8,408 bases of DNA, taken from an uncultured Oscillospiraceae bacterium (GTDB taxonomy: Bacteria > Bacillota > Clostridia > Oscillospirales > Oscillospiraceae). The stretch is taken from NCBI GenBank assembly GCA_905233785.1, contig CAJOCV010000145.1:1-8408 (forward strand), in the 5' to 3' direction. The notes beneath the pieces are model-generated. The model was not told the origin of the DNA and made no database searches. It worked only from the letters and a program-made list of their open reading frames with translations. Made by a program: the position numbers and the translations under genes. This document shows, piece by piece, positions 1 to 6,300 of the stretch (its first letter is position 1; each line of letters begins with the position of its first letter).

Positions 1-77
1 TTTTCTTGCAATACACAAAGTATTCCTGCGAAAAATTGCCATCATCAGAACTCGGTTTTTCTCGGAATCTGCTCTTG

Positions 78-90
78 CCGCATTATGCGG
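78..90. repeat. short palindrome upstream of the first promoter
   Basis: CCGCAT and ATGCGG flank a single central T, making a 13-base near-perfect palindrome. It ends 2 bases before the proposed -35 box of the cytidylate kinase-like gene. It could be an operator, or the remnant of a terminator for a gene to the left. There is no direct evidence for either. Bases 1-77 hold nothing else I can recognise and are probably intergenic. Confidence 0.3.
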
Positions 91-92
91 TA

Positions 93-121
93 TTGCCTTT
101 GACTTTTCGCCATCCTATAGT
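93..121 (+). promoter_or_regulatory. sigma-A type promoter of the kinase-MATE operon
   Basis: TTGCCT at 93-98 and TATAGT at 116-121 are separated by exactly 17 bases and lie about 28 bases ahead of the start codon at 149. Each box departs from consensus at one position. Position and spacing make this the best candidate promoter for the plus-strand gene pair. Confidence 0.55.
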
Positions 122-148
122 CATTTTATTCTGAAGAGGAGAACACAC

Positions 149-772
149 ATGCGTATCATCACAGTCAGCCGCCAGTTTGGCAGCGGCGGACGCGAGCTGG
201 GCAAACGGCTGGCTGAGAAGCTGGGCTGGGACTATTACGACAAACAGATCATCGGCCAGCTCGCCGCCGAGCAGGGGCTGGAGCCGGATTATGTGAAAAA
301 GGCGCTCACAAATCACGGCTGGCACAATATGCAGCTGAGCTATCACAACAGCTTTTCCAATCTGCTCTACGACCCGGGCATGAACATCCGCCTTCTGATC
401 CGGGAGCGGGAGATTCTGCGGGAAATTGCCGCGCTCGGCAACGACTGCGTCATCATCGGGCGCGACGCGGATGTGATTCTGGAGGAGTACCGTCCCTTCC
501 GTTTGTTTATCTGCGCGGATACGGAGGCTCGGCTTCGCCGCTGTATGCAGCACGAGCAGCGCCGCCCCGCCGCCGAACAGCTCAAAGAGCGGGAGGTGCT
601 GCGCATCATCCGCCGCATTGACCGCCGTCGCCGCCAGACCCGGGAGATTCTCACCGGAAAGACGCATACCGACGGCAGCGGTTTCGATTTGACGATAAAC
701 ACCACCGGCCGGGATCTCGAGAAGCTGACCGGCGCGCTGGCGGACTTCGCGTTAAGTTGGTTTGAGGGCTGA
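149..772 (+). CDS. cytidylate kinase-like family protein (PF13189)
   Basis: A 207-residue P-loop kinase-like protein of the cytidylate kinase-like family, common in Firmicutes and of unproven substrate. The N-terminus carries ISRQFGSGGRELG-style residues (about 5-18), with the nucleotide-binding loop GSGGRE at 11-16. The Lys and Ser/Thr of a classical Walker A are replaced by Arg15 and Glu16, which I recall as typical of this family. An IGRDAD stretch (103-108) corresponds to the nucleotide monophosphate kinase core. An Arg-rich segment (about 128-163) matches a lid that would contact phosphates, and DLTINT (180-185) is a conserved closing strand. The start at 149 is supported by AGGAG at 137-141 with 7 bases of spacing and by the typical MRIITVSRQFG opening. 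The gene lies 3 bases ahead of the MATE gene, so the two are probably co-translated. Real CMP kinase activity is uncertain: canonical Cmk proteins use a GxxGxGKGT loop, which is absent here. Confidence 0.88.
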   Translation: MRIITVSRQFGSGGRELGKRLAEKLGWDYYDKQIIGQLAAEQGLEPDYVKKALTNHGWHNMQLSYHNSFSNLLYDPGMNIRLLIREREILREIAALGNDCVIIGRDADVILEEYRPFRLFICADTEARLRRCMQHEQRRPAAEQLKEREVLRIIRRIDRRRRQTREILTGKTHTDGSGFDLTINTTGRDLEKLTGALADFALSWFEG

Positions 773-775
773 AGC

Positions 776-2140
776 ATGCGGAAGCATTTTGCCAAAAAGG
801 ATTTGACGGAGGGCGTGGTGTGGAAGCGGCTGCTGGTCTTTTTCCTGCCCATCGCCGCCGGTACCTGCATCCAGCAGCTCTATAACGCCGTAGACGGCCT
901 GATCGTGGGCCGCTTCGTGGGCACCATAGCGCTCGCCGCCGTCGGCGGCAGCTCGGCGCAGATCATCAACCTGCTCATCGGCTTTTTCGTCGCCATCACC
1001 TCGGGCGCCAGCGTCGTGATCGCGCAGGTCTACGGCGCGGGACGCGAACGCGACGTACAGCTCGCCGCGGGCAACGCCATCGCGGTCTTCGCCCTCGCGG
1101 GCGTGGCGCTGAGCGTGTTCGGGCTGATCGCCTCCCCCGCGCTGCTGCGCCTGCTGCAAACGCCGGAGGACACCATGGACGCCGCCGTGCTTTACCTGCG
1201 CATCTACTTTCTCGGCGTTCCCTTCGTGCTGATTCTGAACATGGAGTCAAACATGCTGCGCGCCGTGGGCGATTCGGTCAGCCCCTTTCTGTACATGGTG
1301 GTCGGCTGCGTGAGCAACATCGTGCTCGACGCGCTGTTTGTGATCGTGTTCCACTGGGGCGTGGCGGGCGTCGCCGTCGCCACCGTGGCGGCGCAGCTCA
1401 TCAACATGGCGCTGCTGACGCGGCTGCTGCTGAAAACGGAGGAGAGCTACCGGCTCAGTCTGCGTCAGCTCCGTCTGCGCGGCGCCTATCTGGTAAACAT
1501 GCTGCGCCTCGGCATTCCCTCCGGGCTGCAGTCGTCCATGTACGCGGTATCGAACATGATCGTCCAGGTGGGCGTCAACTCCCTCGGCACCGTGGTAGTG
1601 GCCTCCTGGGCGATGACCTCCAAGACCGACGGCATTTTCTGGGCGGTCAGCAACGCGCTCGGCGCCGCCATCACAAGCTTTGTGGGGCAAAACCTCGGCG
1701 CGGGTCGGCAGGATCGGGTCAAGCTCTGCGTCCGGCAGGGGCTGGTGCTCTCCAGCGTCATCACCGTGAGCCTGAGCGCGCTGATCCTGCTGCTGGGTCG
1801 CCCGCTGCTGCACATTCTGACCGAGGACGCCGCCGTGATCGAGACGACTTACACCATGATGCTCTACTTCGTCCCCTTCTACATCACCTGGGTGCTGATC
1901 GAGGTGCTCTCCGCCGTGCTGCGCGGTGTCGGGGACGCGGTGCGCCCGGTCATCATCATCGGCCTCGGGGTTTGCCTGCTGCGCATCATCTGGGTCGGAT
2001 CGCTCTTCGTGCTGCGCCACACGCTGTTCGTGCTGTGCATGTGCTATCCCGCCTCCTGGATCGTGACGGGGCTTGCCATGCTGGCGTATTACCGCAAGGG
2101 TCGCTGGCGCGACCGCGTCAGCCTGACGATGATTCAATAA
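776..2140 (+). CDS. MATE family multidrug/Na+ antiporter-type efflux transporter
   Basis: A 454-residue integral membrane protein, the normal length for MATE transporters, with about 12 hydrophobic helices. The internal two-fold repeat of the family is easy to see. QVYGAGR (84-90) is echoed by QNLGAGR (305-311), and LRAVGDS (161-167) by LRGVGDA (382-388). The segment NAVDGLIVGRFVG (37-49) is the usual first-helix signature. MATE proteins export cationic drugs or metabolites in exchange for Na+ or H+; the substrate cannot be read from sequence. The ATG at 776 is preceded by GAGGG (764-768), which lies inside the end of the upstream kinase-like gene, 7 bases from the start. This points to coupled translation. 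No stop codon, frameshift or truncation is seen. The gene converges on the minus-strand sigma/membrane-protein pair. No good plus-strand T-run terminator follows it, though the hairpin at 2166-2202 may still help to end transcription. Confidence 0.95.
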   Translation: MRKHFAKKDLTEGVVWKRLLVFFLPIAAGTCIQQLYNAVDGLIVGRFVGTIALAAVGGSSAQIINLLIGFFVAITSGASVVIAQVYGAGRERDVQLAAGNAIAVFALAGVALSVFGLIASPALLRLLQTPEDTMDAAVLYLRIYFLGVPFVLILNMESNMLRAVGDSVSPFLYMVVGCVSNIVLDALFVIVFHWGVAGVAVATVAAQLINMALLTRLLLKTEESYRLSLRQLRLRGAYLVNMLRLGIPSGLQSSMYAVSNMIVQVGVNSLGTVVVASWAMTSKTDGIFWAVSNALGAAITSFVGQNLGAGRQDRVKLCVRQGLVLSSVITVSLSALILLLGRPLLHILTEDAAVIETTYTMMLYFVPFYITWVLIEVLSAVLRGVGDAVRPVIIIGLGVCLLRIIWVGSLFVLRHTLFVLCMCYPASWIVTGLAMLAYYRKGRWRDRVSLTMIQ

Positions 2141-2160
2141 GGCGGCGCAGAAATCTCCCG

Positions 2161-2202
2161 TAAAAATGAGCCCGCTCTTTTCAAAAGAAAAAGCAGGCTC
2201 AT
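2161..2202 (-). terminator. intrinsic terminator of the sigma/anti-sigma operon
   Basis: ATGAGCC (2166-2172) pairs with GGCTCAT (2196-2202). The stem continues through GCT/AGC and TTTTC/GAAAA, with one mismatch and one bulge, to an AAAA loop (TTTT on the minus strand). Read on the minus strand the stem is followed at once by a T tract (complement of 2162-2166). It lies about 20 bases after the stop codon at 2223. On the plus strand no T-run follows, so it is mainly a minus-strand terminator. Confidence 0.85.
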
Positions 2203-2222
2203 ATAGTGTGACTCGTTTGCTG

Positions 2223-3098
2223 TTAATTGGCGCTGTTGTTGATTATTTCAAACATAACAGGTACGCCTTCAACAATCGGATAGTAGGAGTAAACCTTATC
2301 GCCTTCAAGCCAGATATATGCTTCATAAGTCTTGACGCGAAATACAAGCTCCAATTTGTCTTGCCCTTTTGCCGAATCCGGCAATCCATTTTGAGGAACG
2401 AGAACAGTGTATCCATCAAGTTCTCCACCGACAAACGGACCGATCTCGGTCTCGTCCGCAAGAGTAACGTGATCACCAACATCCACAGTGCGAATGACAA
2501 ATCCGACTTTACCCGTCAGTTTCAGCTTTGCCATGATTTCCAGATACTGCGTCTCCGATAAATTCTGATACCAACAGAGACCCTCGCTCTCTGACAGGCG
2601 CTCAAAGTATTCGTGATCGGGACCGAAGCTGTAGTCAACCGTTGGTTTTTCTCTGTTAAGCACATAGGATAGCGCAAGTCTTTCGCCATCATAAAAGTTT
2701 TCGGTCAGTGTAATTGTTGTTCCATTTTCAAGTTCAGCGCTTTGAGTTGTCTTATCAGAGTTTTCGCCGATCTCGATCCATTCATCCATTTGACTGTTCC
2801 AATTTTCATTATGCTCAGCAGCTTCCGGACGTTCATTTCTCATTTCTTCATCGGGAGCGGGCTTATAAAAGCTCCTTGCCAGTTCTGTAATGGCAGACAC
2901 AGCGCCCGTGGCGTATGCCACAATGCCCAGAGATAGAATCAGTGCCGCCGCCAGGGCAAAAGTAATGATCCTTTTCTTTTTCATGGGTACGATCCTTTCC
3001 GAGGAGCCGGATGCAGCCTCGGGCACAGGACGGTACGCTTCGGCAAGAAAGCGCTCGTCGATCTCGCAGAGCGCCTTCGATAACAGTTCCCGATTCAT
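2223..3098 (-). CDS. DUF4179-like single-pass membrane protein, probable anti-sigma partner
   Basis: A 291-residue protein. A cytoplasmic head (1-38) contains the LLSKALCEIDERFLAEAY segment (about 5-22). I associate this with membrane partners of Clostridia ECF-like sigma factors. A Lys-rich stretch (40-43) leads into one transmembrane helix (about 44-64). An outside domain of about 220 residues follows, containing FYDGERLALSYVL (135-147), which resembles the DUF4179 signature. The layout matches anti-sigma factors that hold a sigma factor at the membrane until an outside signal arrives. That role is inferred from layout and neighbour; no zinc-binding ZAS motif is present. The start at 3098 was chosen because its ATG overlaps the TGA of the sigma gene (ATGA), AGGAGG lies 10 bases upstream, and the conserved head would be lost from the internal Met39. 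The frame is open further upstream to 3344, but that stretch lies inside the sigma gene. The protein is shorter than many DUF4179 proteins. Confidence 0.8.
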   Translation of the reverse strand: MNRELLSKALCEIDERFLAEAYRPVPEAASGSSERIVPMKKKRIITFALAAALILSLGIVAYATGAVSAITELARSFYKPAPDEEMRNERPEAAEHNENWNSQMDEWIEIGENSDKTTQSAELENGTTITLTENFYDGERLALSYVLNREKPTVDYSFGPDHEYFERLSESEGLCWYQNLSETQYLEIMAKLKLTGKVGFVIRTVDVGDHVTLADETEIGPFVGGELDGYTVLVPQNGLPDSAKGQDKLELVFRVKTYEAYIWLEGDKVYSYYPIVEGVPVMFEIINNSAN

Positions 3099-3652
3099 AC
3101 AAGCAAGCCCTCCTTCGTCAAAGTGTTCCGCAATTTCTCGCGGAGGCGGAAAAGACGGACGGAGATCCGGTTGGGGCTGCCCTTTGTCAAGGCGGCCAGA
3201 TCGCTGACAGAATCCGCATACCAGTAGCGCCGGACAAATAAAAAGCGATCTTCCTTGCTCAGACTGCTCAGAAAACGGTTGATGGAAGCGCCGAGTTCTT
3301 TCGCGTCCAGTTCCGTTTCTACACTCATGCCGGAGGGGATACATTCTTCGATCTCATCCAGCACGAGATCATACTTGCCGTTGCGCTTTTCCGCTGTGTT
3401 GGCATGGTAGCGGTCGATAGCCAGATTGTGGGCAATGCGGCAAACGTAGCTTGCCAGAGGGTTCGGAGCTTGAGGCGGAATACTGTTCCAAGTCCTGAGA
3501 TACGTATCGCTTACGCATTCTTCCACATCCAGCCGGTCTTTCAGGATATTGGCTGCCGTTCTCTTTACGGCAGGCCCATGTTTGCGGTCCAGCTCCTCAA
3601 TGGCCTGCTCTGAGCGCTCAAAAAACAGGCTGATGATTTTACTGTCCTCCAT
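3095..3652 (-). CDS. ECF-like sigma-70 family RNA polymerase sigma factor
   Basis: A 185-residue two-domain sigma factor. The MEDSKIISLFFERSEQAIEE opening (1-20) is typical of a large Clostridia group. Region 2 (about 8-85) includes VEECVSDTYLRTWNSIPP (43-60) and the SYVCRIAHNLAIDRYH helix (68-83), which binds core polymerase and the -10 element. Region 4 (about 118-180) includes LSKEDRFLFVRRYWY (131-145) and a recognition helix around SPNRISVRLFRLREKLR (159-175). The ATG at 3652 is preferred over the in-frame GTG at 3661: AAGGAAG at 3667-3661 sits 8 bases before the ATG but too close to the GTG, and relatives begin with MED. The stop overlaps the start of the membrane protein by 4 bases, so the two products are probably made in linked amounts. 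A possible self-recognised promoter lies upstream. The target genes cannot be told from the window. Confidence 0.9.
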   Translation of the reverse strand: MEDSKIISLFFERSEQAIEELDRKHGPAVKRTAANILKDRLDVEECVSDTYLRTWNSIPPQAPNPLASYVCRIAHNLAIDRYHANTAEKRNGKYDLVLDEIEECIPSGMSVETELDAKELGASINRFLSSLSKEDRFLFVRRYWYADSVSDLAALTKGSPNRISVRLFRLREKLRNTLTKEGLLV

Positions 3653-3684
3653 CCGCGTCACTTCCTTTCCGCCTCACCCTATAT

Positions 3685-3710
3685 CACGGGATAGGAGAGC
3701 GAATCTTACA
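3685..3710 (-). promoter_or_regulatory. candidate ECF-type promoter of the sigma operon
   Basis: On the minus strand TGTAAG (3710-3705) is followed after exactly 16 bases by CGTG (3688-3685) and then ATATAG. ECF sigma factors usually read a -35 of the TGxAAC kind and a -10 with a CGT core at 16-17 bases. The arrangement therefore fits autoregulation. A sigma-A alternative, TTGATC 18 bases from TATCCC, overlaps it and is a weaker match. This rests on motif resemblance only. Confidence 0.4.
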
Positions 3711-3740
3711 GGATCAAGGAAAATCTTTTTCTGTCAGCAC

Positions 3741-3774
3741 AAAAACGGGTGACGGAAATTCCTCTCCGCCACCC
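3741..3774 (-). terminator. intrinsic terminator after the nuclease pseudogene
   Basis: On the minus strand GGGTGGCGG (3774-3766) pairs with CCGTCACCC (3755-3747), a 9-base-pair stem with one G-U pair and a 10-base loop. A G and a TTTTT tract (3745-3741) follow. It begins 15 bases after the stop codon of the nuclease reading frame. It separates that transcription unit from the sigma operon, whose candidate promoter lies just beyond. Confidence 0.85.
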
Positions 3775-3788
3775 ATATTCATTCGCAA

Positions 3789-4797
3789 TCAGGACTCGTT
3801 TTCGTTTTCTTTCCGCTTCTTCAAAACCGCTTCTACCTGGGCGATCAACTGTTCCTTGTTGGGCATATACAACACATAACGCGAGGCAAAGTTGTTGTTT
3901 GACAGACCGCCCAAGGCGTACTCTGCCGTGATGCTGTCCTTCTCCGTGCACAGAATAATCCCGATCGGAGGATTGTCGTCCGGATCGTTGACCTCGGAGG
4001 CGTAGTAGTTCAGATACATATTGATCTGCCCTGCGGCTTCCGGCGTCAGTTTTGTGGTCTTCAGCTCAATCAGCACATAGGCGCGGAGGATCTTGTTATA
4101 GAACACCATGTCCACATAGTAGTGGGTATTGTTGATCGTCACCCGCTGCTGTGTGCCGACAAACATGAAGCCGCGTCCCAGCTCCAGCAGGAACTTCTCG
4201 ATCTGCTGTACCAGCGCTCGCTCCAGATCGCTCTCCAGCATGGGCTTGTCTTCCGGGATGCCGAGGAATTCAAACACATACGGGTCGCGGATGAGATCAG
4301 ACGGTTCAGCGATCTCAATTCCTTTCTCTGCCAGCGCCAGCACCTGCTCCTTGTTTGCATCCCCGCGGGATAACAGCAGACGCTCGAACAGGGAACTGTC
4401 GATCTGACAGACCAGTTGGAATTGATCGCTTCCTTCTCATAAAAGCTGCGCTTGTCCGGGTCGGAGATGGTCAACAATTCGCAGTAATGCGTCCATGTCA
4501 ATTTTCCAGTCACTGACTGGACTTTTTCATAGGACAGATAAAACTGCCGCATGTTATACAGATTTGCGCGCGAAAAGCCCTTGCCGAACTCGTTGGTCAG
4601 CGCCTTCGACAGCTCTTTGAGCGTCTGCTTTCCATAGTCGGCCCGCTCCGGCACGGTCTGTTCATACTCGGCAATGATGCGACCAATGTTCCAATAGGTG
4701 TTCAACAGCTCGTTATTCACCTGCCGGTCAATAGATCGCCGATTTCATGAACGACAAGCTCGATATTTTGATTTGAGGGCATAAGACGATCCGTCAT
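3789..4797 (-). pseudogene. YhcG/DUF1016-type PDDEXK nuclease, broken in three frames
   Basis: The parts read as one YhcG-like protein (DUF1016 N-terminal domain plus PDDEXK nuclease domain) spread over three frames. Frame 1 starts at ATG 4797, with TGAGG 8 bases upstream, gives about 26 residues (IELVVHEIGDLLTGR near the end) and stops at 4717-4719. Frame 2 (from about 4720) carries NNELLNTYWNIGRIIAEYEQ and NLYNMRQFYLSYEK, the helical DNA-binding part. It runs to NSNWSVR near 4411 and then becomes nonsense. Frame 3 (from about 4410 to 3789) carries IDSSLFERLLLSR and the whole nuclease domain. Its catalytic residues are kept: Asp of VDMVFY (codon at 4112-4110), and Glu and Lys of IELK (4067-4065, 4061-4059). 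Relatives have about five more residues (RQLxRQID) at the second break and about six at the first. Both breaks therefore look like small out-of-frame deletions. These proteins are linked to restriction-modification loci and DNA repair; no such partners are seen here. Promoter and terminator remain intact, so loss is recent or an assembly error is possible. Confidence 0.88.
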
Positions 4798-4829
4798 CAG
4801 CAAGACCTCACATTCCTTCGGTTACTATT

Positions 4830-4858
4830 ATTATACGTAAAAAAATGAGGAAACACAA
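4830..4858 (-). promoter_or_regulatory. sigma-A promoter of the nuclease gene
   Basis: TTGTGT (4858-4853) and a perfect TATAAT (4835-4830) are 17 bases apart on the minus strand, about 33 bases ahead of the ATG at 4797. A T-rich spacer separates them. An inverted repeat (4853-4879) overlaps the -35 box. Confidence 0.7.
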
Positions 4859-4879
4859 GATAGAAAGCCGCGCTTGTGT
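4853..4879. repeat. inverted repeat overlapping the nuclease promoter
   Basis: ACACAAG (4853-4859) and CTTGTGT (4873-4879) are perfect 7-base inverted arms with 13 bases between them. The left arm covers the -35 box of the nuclease promoter, so a dimeric repressor bound here would block transcription. It could instead be chance, or a weak hairpin. Confidence 0.35.
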
Positions 4880-4927
4880 GCAGCTCTTCCCCTGATTTTG
4901 CTATCATCCTTCTATCACGAATACGCT

Positions 4928-4965
4928 AAAAGCAGCAGGTATTCCGAAGAATGCCTGCTGCTTTT
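4928..4965 (-). terminator. intrinsic terminator of guaA, symmetric hairpin
   Basis: AAAAGCAGCAGG (4928-4939) pairs perfectly with CCTGCTGCTTTT (4954-4965). After one mismatch, ATTC pairs with GAAT around a CGAA loop. The minus-strand T tract is complementary to 4928-4931. The hairpin starts 45 bases after the guaA stop. Its symmetry would also let it work on the plus strand, although no plus-strand gene leads into it here. Confidence 0.88.
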
Positions 4966-5009
4966 ATGCATTCAGTATATTTCAGCGCAGTTCAAATCAG
5001 GGCTTGCAA

Positions 5010-5962
5010 TTATTCCCACTCGATCGTTCCGGTGGGCTTGGGGGTGAGATCCCAGAGGACGCGGTTGACGCCCTTGACCTCGTGGGTGATGCGGTCAACG
5101 ATGTGCGCCATGAGCTTGAAGTCGATCTGCGCGACCTCGGCGGTCACGGCGTCCACGGTGTTGACGGCGCGCACGACCACAGGCCACTCGTAGGTGTGAA
5201 GTCGGGCACGACGGTGAAATACTGCCACACCTTGCCGGCGAGGCCGTTCTTGGCAAATTCCTCACGCAAAATCGCGTCGGACTCGCGCACGGCTTCGAGA
5301 CGGTCGCGGGTGATGGCGCCGACGCAGCGAACGCCCAGGCCGGGGCCGGGGAAGGGCTGGCGGTAGACCATGTTATCGGGCAGCCCCAGCGCGGTGCCGA
5401 CCACGCGAACCTCGTCCTTAAAGAGGAACTTGAGAGGCTCCACCAGCTCAAACTGCAGATCCTCGGGCAGACCGCCCACGTTGTGGTGGGACTTGACAGG
5501 GCCGCTCTCCAGAATGTCGGGGTAGATGGTGCCCTGGGCGAGGAACGCGATCCCGTCCAGCTTGCGGGCTTCTTCCTCAAACACACGGATGAACTCGGCG
5601 CCGATGACCTTGCGCTTCTGCTCGGGCTCTGCGACGCCGGCGAGCTTGTCCAGAAAACGATCCACCGCGTCCACATACACAAGGTTTGCGTCCATCTGGT
5701 TGCGGAACACCTCAATGACCTGCTCAGGCTCGCCCTTGCGGAGAAGACCGTGGTTGACGTGCACGCAGGTGAGCTGCTTGCCGACAGCCTTGATGAGCAA
5801 AGCCGCGACCACGGAAGAATCCACGCCGCCGGAGAGGGCGAGAAGCACCTTCTTATCGCCGATCTGCGCGCGCAGGGCGGCAAGCTGCTCCTCAATAAAG
5901 GCCTCGGCCAGCGCGGGGGTGGTGATGCGCTCCATCGTCTCGGGGCGTTTGTTGTCTGCCAT
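5010..5962 (-). pseudogene. guaA: GMP synthase ATP-pyrophosphatase subunit, frameshifted near the 3' end
   Basis: GuaA turns XMP, ATP and ammonia into GMP. The N-terminal glutamine amidotransferase domain of full GuaA is absent. The reading frame starts at 5962 (AGGAGG 8 bases upstream, MADNKRPETMERITTPALAE) and goes straight into the ATP-PPase domain. The pyrophosphate loop SGGVDSS is at 44-50, HVNHGLLRKGE at 68-78, and the XMP-binding RQPFPGPGLGVR at 201-212. The frame is correct through FTVVPDF (249-255) and then reads nonsense to a stop at 5144. The true ending, TYEWPVVVRAVNTVDAV through KPTGTIEWE, continues in another frame from about 5195 to 5010. Known GuaA proteins have about ten residues (a K/R-SVGV...R loop) between PDF and TYEW, and here only two bases remain. 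About 28 bases therefore seem to be missing. The lost part is the C-terminal dimerisation domain, which also completes the XMP site, so the product should be inactive if the sequence is right. Promoter and terminator are intact. An assembly error is a serious alternative. Confidence 0.9.
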
Positions 5963-5994
5963 AGCTTTATCCTCCTATACTTTTATGATGCAGT

Positions 5995-6023
5995 ATTATA
6001 GTACGAAGCCCCGCCCCGCGCAA
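5995..6023 (-). promoter_or_regulatory. sigma-A promoter of guaA
   Basis: TTGCGC (6023-6018) and a perfect TATAAT (6000-5995) are exactly 17 bases apart on the minus strand. The -10 box is 32 bases from the ATG. The leader is too short to hold a purine riboswitch, which often controls such genes in Firmicutes. Confidence 0.75.
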
Positions 6024-6044
6024 GATTTTTTTACCGCCGCAATC

Positions 6045-6076
6045 ATAAAAAATCCGCCGGCAAAAGCCGGTGGATT
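6045..6076 (-). terminator. intrinsic terminator of the HAD/glycosidase operon
   Basis: AATCC-CCGGC (6051-6061) pairs with GCCGG-GGATT (6066-6076) around an AAAA loop with one central mismatch. On the minus strand the stem runs straight into a T tract (complement of 6047-6052). It begins about 10 bases after the stop of the small membrane protein gene and insulates the operon from the guaA promoter next to it. AATCA (6041-6045) and TGATT (6080-6084) can extend the base of the hairpin. Confidence 0.85.
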
Positions 6077-6086
6077 CTGTGATTTT

Positions 6087-6287
6087 TTACCTGTTTTTTC
6101 GCCAATCGGCGTAGGACGCGATGGCGGTGACGACGGCGCAGAGCGCCGCGGCGGCAAAGAGCAGCACGAAGGGCGCCCCCGACAGCAGCCCCACATGGGG
6201 GTTAAACACATCGAGGATCACCAGCACGATCAGCGCAAGCTGCAGGGAGATCGTGAGATTCGGCAGAATCGCGCGGAATATTTTCAT
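6087..6287 (-). CDS. small two-helix membrane protein of unknown function
   Basis: A 66-residue protein beginning MKIFRAILPNLTISLQ and ending in a basic tail (DWRKNR). Two hydrophobic stretches, about residues 12-27 and 35-58, are joined by a short FNPHVGLLSG turn. This suggests a hairpin in the membrane with both ends on the same side, probably in the cytoplasm given the basic tail. The ATG at 6287 follows a GGAGGG site that directly abuts the TGA of the glycosidase gene 13 bases upstream, so it is the last gene of that operon. A longer open frame to 6386 exists but lies within the glycosidase gene. I do not recognise the family. It may support the membrane-anchored glycosidase, but nothing in the sequence proves that. 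Confidence 0.75.
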   Translation of the reverse strand: MKIFRAILPNLTISLQLALIVLVILDVFNPHVGLLSGAPFVLLFAAAALCAVVTAIASYADWRKNR

Positions 6288-6300
6288 CTTCTCTCCCTCC

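Noticed and set aside
1247..2137. Long minus-strand open frame opposite the MATE gene
   Set aside because: The His/Gln/Asp/Ala-rich product is the typical antisense shadow of a GC-rich membrane protein gene, and no ribosome site or family motif is visible.
3099..3344. N-terminal extension of the membrane protein to 3344
   Set aside because: That stretch overlaps the conserved region 4 of the sigma factor in another frame, and the ATGA-coupled start at 3098 has a strong ribosome site.
5190..5205. Programmed ribosomal frameshift in guaA
   Set aside because: There is no slippery heptamer or downstream structure, and conserved residues are missing at the junction rather than only re-phased.
5963..6030. 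Purine riboswitch ahead of guaA
   Set aside because: The proposed leader is only about 25 bases and has no aptamer-like fold.
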